NCBI GenBank assembly: GCA_003202005.1
Contig: QJJF01000002.1
Span: 62,001-126,000, forward strand
Length of the DNA: 64,000 nucleotides
From: Williamsia faeni
Lineage (GTDB): Bacteria > Actinomycetota > Actinomycetes > Mycobacteriales > Mycobacteriaceae
Direction: 5' to 3'
This document shows, one piece after another, positions 61,225-64,000 of the stretch. The stretch's first letter is position 1. Every line of letters begins with the position of its first letter. Both the position numbers and the translations under genes were made by a program. The notes under the pieces are model-generated. The model did not search any database, was not told where the DNA came from, and saw only the letters and a list, made by a program, of their open reading frames with translations.

Positions 61225-62174
61225 CTGAGCAGCACCGCAAAATCTCCGGCCTGATCGGTCCAGGTGTGGTGCCGGTGAAGGCCTGCGACCGCCAGCTCGT
61301 CGTGCAGTGTGTCGAGGTCGAACTTGGTGCTGATCTCGGTGAGGATCTCGGCGCCCTTGGGTAGTGTCCAGCTCCGCTCGATGGTCCCGAACTCCGCGAA
61401 GACGTTGCGACGGGCGCGGAGCCACATCTCGATCCGGTGTTCGGCGGGGTTCCATCTCGCGATGTGATCGAAGTCGTCCGCGTAGAGGCCTCGGGCTGCC
61501 AGGCCGGTGCGCAACACCTCGATCACGTTGCGGTTGAAATCGGCGGTCACGCCGGCACGATCGTTGTAGGCGGCGATGAGACGGCCGGAATCCTTGATGA
61601 GGTCGGCGCCGAGCAGGAAGAAGTCTCCGGGACGCAGGGCTCCGGTGATCCGTCGGAAGAAGTCGGCGCGCTCACCGGTGTCGAGGTTGCCGATCGTGCC
61701 ACCCAGGAAGATCGCCATCCGGGGGCCGCGGTGGTGAGCCAGCGACAGGGCGGGATCACCGAAGTCGGCGTGGAGGGGTTCGACCGTGATCGCCGGGAAT
61801 TCCGCGGCCAGCTGTTCGGCGGCCGAAGTGAGCATCTCGACGCTCACATCGAGGGGCACGTATGTGAAGTCGCCACCGCGATCGCTGAACGCCTGCAGCA
61901 GCAACCGGCTCTTCTCCGACGTTCCGGAGCCGAGTTCGATCATGGTGCGGGCACCGGAGTGCCGCGCGATGTCACCGCTGTGACCCCGCAAGATCTCGGT
62001 CTCCCGGCGGGTGGGGTAGTACTCCGGCAGGCGCGTGATCTCGTCGAACAACTCGCTCCCGCGTTTGTCGTACAGCCACTTGGCCGGTAGCACCGGCGGA
62101 TCCTGCCAGAGGCCGACGACCGCGTCGGCGACGAGCTCGGGGTTCACAGACGCATCCGACTGCGATGTCGTCAT
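61209..62174 (-). CDS. egtD: L-histidine N-alpha-methyltransferase (ergothioneine biosynthesis)
   Basis: The protein is 321 residues from ATG 62174, which overlaps the egtB stop (ATGA). The SAM-binding region is [15 protein letters not shown] near residue 75, and [14 protein letters not shown] and FLGGTIGN are family hallmarks. It trimethylates histidine to hercynine, the first step to ergothioneine. A longer frame upstream lies within egtB. The 3' end overlaps smc by 16 bp. Confidence 0.95.
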   Translation of the reverse strand: MTTSQSDASVNPELVADAVVGLWQDPPVLPAKWLYDKRGSELFDEITRLPEYYPTRRETEILRGHSGDIARHSGARTMIELGSGTSEKSRLLLQAFSDRGGDFTYVPLDVSVEMLTSAAEQLAAEFPAITVEPLHADFGDPALSLAHHRGPRMAIFLGGTIGNLDTGERADFFRRITGALRPGDFFLLGADLIKDSGRLIAAYNDRAGVTADFNRNVIEVLRTGLAARGLYADDFDHIARWNPAEHRIEMWLRARRNVFAEFGTIERSWTLPKGAEILTEISTKFDLDTLHDELAVAGLHRHHTWTDQAGDFAVLLSQVAG

Positions 62175-63421
62175 CGGGCCAGCCGCAGGCCGCTGAATAC
62201 CCACCGGGACGGTGCCGGGAAGAAATTGCGGTAGGTGATCCGTTCGTGCCCGGGCGGCGTCAGAGCGCTGGCGCCGCGCAACACGTGCTGGTCGCTCATG
62301 AACTTGCCGTTGTACTCGCCCACGGCACCGTTGGCCGGGACAAAACCCGGATAGGGGAGATAGGCACTCGACGTCCACTCCCACACGTCGCCGACCATCG
62401 CCTCCGCGGCGATCGAAGGGTGACATCGCAGCGGATCGAGCAAGCCACCGCGGCGCCCGCCGGTCACTGCTGCGGCGTTCTCCCACTCGAATTCTGTGGG
62501 TAGGCGCGCGCCGGCCCATCGCGCGTAGGCATCGGCTTCGTAGAACGAGACGTGGACCACGGGCTCGTCGGCGACGATCGGACGGCGACCGGACAGTGTG
62601 AACGTGGTCCAGGTGCCGTCGTCGTGGCTCCAGTAACCCGGTGCGTCCCACCCGGCCTCCTGGACGGTGGCCCAGCCGTCGGACAGCCAGAACTCGCTGC
62701 GGCGGTAACCGTCGTCGGCCATGAACTCGAGCCATTCGCCGTTGGTGACCTGTCGGTTGGCGATCTCGTATTCCTGTAGATAAACGGTGTGACGCGGACC
62801 CTCGTTGTCGTAGCTGAATCCGGGGCCGTCGGCCCCGATCTCCACCAGGCCACCCGGCATCGCCTGCCAGCGCAATGCGGGAGCTGACATCGGCGACCCG
62901 GAGAATTCACGGGACTCGGGCGCCCGCTCGACATAGACGGGTCCGAAGGGATGGATCGAGAGCAGATGCTTGATGTCCATCAACACCAGTTCCTGATGCT
63001 GCTGTTCGTGGTGGCAGCCGAGCTCGACCAGCCCCATCGCGGTCTCATCGAGTCGGCCTTCGGTGAGGGCCTGCGCCAGGGCGGCGTCGATGTACTCGCG
63101 GTAGCGGGTGATCTCCTCGACGCCGGGCCGGGTGATCAGGCCTCGCTGCGGCCGCGGATGACGGGCGCCGACCGACTCGTAATAGCTGTTGAACAGATAG
63201 CGGAACGACTCGTCGTAGACCGTGTACCCGGCCAGATCACGAAGGATGAACTCCTCGAAGAACCAGCTGACGTGCGCGCGATGCCATTTGGTGGGACTGG
63301 CGTCCGGCATCGACTGAGGTGTCTGGTCTTCGGGTGACAATGCGGCGGTGAGACGGTCGGTGAGCGCGCGCGTGTCGAGGAATCTGGTGGTCAGAGCCGA
63401 CTGGTCAACCGAAATGCTCAT
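62171..63421 (-). CDS. egtB: Ergothioneine biosynthesis sulfoxide synthase EgtB
   Basis: A 416-residue iron enzyme with an N-terminal DinB-like helical domain and C-terminal sulfatase-modifying-factor (FGE) fold. The iron-binding His residues are in KWHRAHVSWFFEEF (about 51) and HHEQQHQE (about 137-141). FGE motifs include RLPTEFEWE and GDVWEWTSS. It joins hercynine to a cysteine donor as a sulfoxide. SYYESVGARHPRP resembles the mycobacterial, gamma-glutamylcysteine-using type, yet no egtC or egtA is adjacent. The stop overlaps the egtD start. Confidence 0.94.
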   Translation of the reverse strand: MSISVDQSALTTRFLDTRALTDRLTAALSPEDQTPQSMPDASPTKWHRAHVSWFFEEFILRDLAGYTVYDESFRYLFNSYYESVGARHPRPQRGLITRPGVEEITRYREYIDAALAQALTEGRLDETAMGLVELGCHHEQQHQELVLMDIKHLLSIHPFGPVYVERAPESREFSGSPMSAPALRWQAMPGGLVEIGADGPGFSYDNEGPRHTVYLQEYEIANRQVTNGEWLEFMADDGYRRSEFWLSDGWATVQEAGWDAPGYWSHDDGTWTTFTLSGRRPIVADEPVVHVSFYEADAYARWAGARLPTEFEWENAAAVTGGRRGGLLDPLRCHPSIAAEAMVGDVWEWTSSAYLPYPGFVPANGAVGEYNGKFMSDQHVLRGASALTPPGHERITYRNFFPAPSRWVFSGLRLAR

Positions 63422-63574
63422 GTTCGTCTCCTGGTGGTGGTCAGGGCGTAACGAGTATGGAAGAAGGGTCTGACAATAACCGTACGCCCGGACGCTGGTG
63501 ATCGGCGCGGTTGGGGAGGTTCCCCCGACAGTGTCCGGGCGTGCGCCCCGGATCTGCTCTGGCAGACTGGGCCG

Positions 63575-64000
63575 GTGAACTCTGGTGCCGTAATCGCGAT
63601 CGTTGTTGTCGTTGCCGTTTTGCTGTTGGCGCTGGTGGTCGCCGGATTGGTGGTGTCGCGCCGCCGTCGAATCTCGCTGCGCGACAGCACAGATCAGATC
63701 ACCGGATCCGATGGCACCAGGCAGGTCGACAAATCGGGTGGCTATCAGGCAGGTTCGGGTTTCTCGTTCACGCAGGGCGGATCGGGGACCGCACTCGCCG
63801 AACCTCCCACCCCGGATGTGCCGAGCGCACCCGGCGAAGTGCTCGCGCCCGAGCCGCCGGTTGTCGAACCGCCGGTTGTCGAACCGCCGGTTGTCGAGAT
63901 CCCGGCGGTCGAGACCCCGGCAGTCGAACCCGAGGTCGCAGAGCCGGAAGTTGCCGAGCCCGAGGCGGTTTCTCCTGAGGTCGTCGAACCCGAGGCCGCA
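63575..64000 (+). CDS. ftsY: Signal recognition particle receptor FtsY, N-terminal part (runs off the window)
   Basis: GTG 63575 starts a frame open to the right edge (142 codons). One N-terminal transmembrane helix (residues about 5-27) is followed by RRRR, then a Glu/Pro/Val-rich acidic linker. This is the arrangement of actinobacterial FtsY; the NG GTPase domain would follow outside the window. The place after smc supports the name. A 15-bp unit is repeated three times in the linker (63851-63895). A different reading frame here is also open but lacks the membrane helix. Confidence 0.85.
   Translation, partial: MNSGAVIAIVVVVAVLLLALVVAGLVVSRRRRISLRDSTDQITGSDGTRQVDKSGGYQAGSGFSFTQGGSGTALAEPPTPDVPSAPGEVLAPEPPVVEPPVVEPPVVEIPAVETPAVEPEVAEPEVAEPEAVSPEVVEPEAA
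63851..63895 (+). repeat. Three 15-bp repeats in the ftsY linker
   Basis: GAACCGCCGGTTGTC-type units at 63851-63865, 63866-63880 and 63881-63895 encode EPPVV three times within the acidic linker. The second and third are identical. Confidence 0.9.

Noticed and set aside
63511-63978. A different open frame at the start of ftsY
   Set aside because: It lacks a membrane helix and is Arg/Cys/Gly-rich; the GTG 63575 frame gives the expected FtsY N-terminus.

Overview
The window is high-GC, densely coded actinobacterial chromosome, most likely from a mycolic-acid-containing member of the Mycobacteriales close to Gordonia. The evidence is the many GTG starts, actinobacterial families (SepIVA, DUF4233, DUF5130, the tandem clpP1-clpP2 pair, Rv2466c-type DsbA, about 1600-residue NAD-glutamate dehydrogenase), ectoine and ergothioneine genes, and long stretches whose gene order matches, from memory, Mycobacterium tuberculosis Rv2478c to Rv2439c and then Rv2966c/Rv2965c and Rv2927c to Rv2921c. 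The genus is an inference. No rRNA, insertion sequence, integrase or CRISPR array was seen.

Layout. 1-8.8 kb: 3' end of a CtaG-type copper/cytochrome oxidase assembly protein, an SSB paralogue, ettA, giant gdh and a coupled unknown gene. 8.8-18.6 kb: alpha-glucosidase, truncated haemoglobin O, HNH endonuclease, a small membrane protein with a DUF5130 protein, pepN, mycothiol-type DsbA, M48 protease, rpiB and nei2. 18.6-26.45 kb: an accessory segment with a LysB/cutinase-like hydrolase, sthA, an L,D-transpeptidase, a secreted lipase, and a histidine kinase/response regulator pair followed by a CPBP membrane protease. 26.5-31.2 kb: tRNA-Gly, tRNA-Pro, tig, clpP1, clpP2 and clpX, the protein folding and degradation core. 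31.2-35.0 kb: a molybdenum cofactor locus (fdhF, fdhD, mobA). 35.1-47.8 kb: valS-folC-DUF4233, a secreted unknown, ndk, rne, rplU-rpmA, obg-proB. 47.8-51.4 kb: a sirtuin and the ectABC operon on the minus strand. 51.6-61.2 kb: rsmD-coaD, sepIVA, YceD-rnc-mutM, a nitroreductase, osmC-acyP and smc. 61.2-64 kb: egtB-egtD on the minus strand, then the 5' end of ftsY.

Functional links. Many neighbours are translationally coupled by overlapping stop and start codons: gdh with its follower, the kinase with its regulator, valS-folC-DUF4233, obg-proB, YceD-rnc-mutM, egtB-egtD and fdhF-fdhD. Stress protection recurs: ectoine, ergothioneine, OsmC, mycothiol-dependent DsbA, two Fpg/Nei glycosylases and the Clp proteases. 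Strong hairpin terminators separate several convergent pairs, but two convergent pairs (proB/sirtuin and smc/egtD) overlap at their 3' ends with no room for one.

The least explained parts are the 18.6-26.4 kb accessory segment, especially the two-component/CPBP module with two perfect palindromes upstream of its genes, the small unknown proteins, and short tandem repeats on both sides of the nitroreductase gene.
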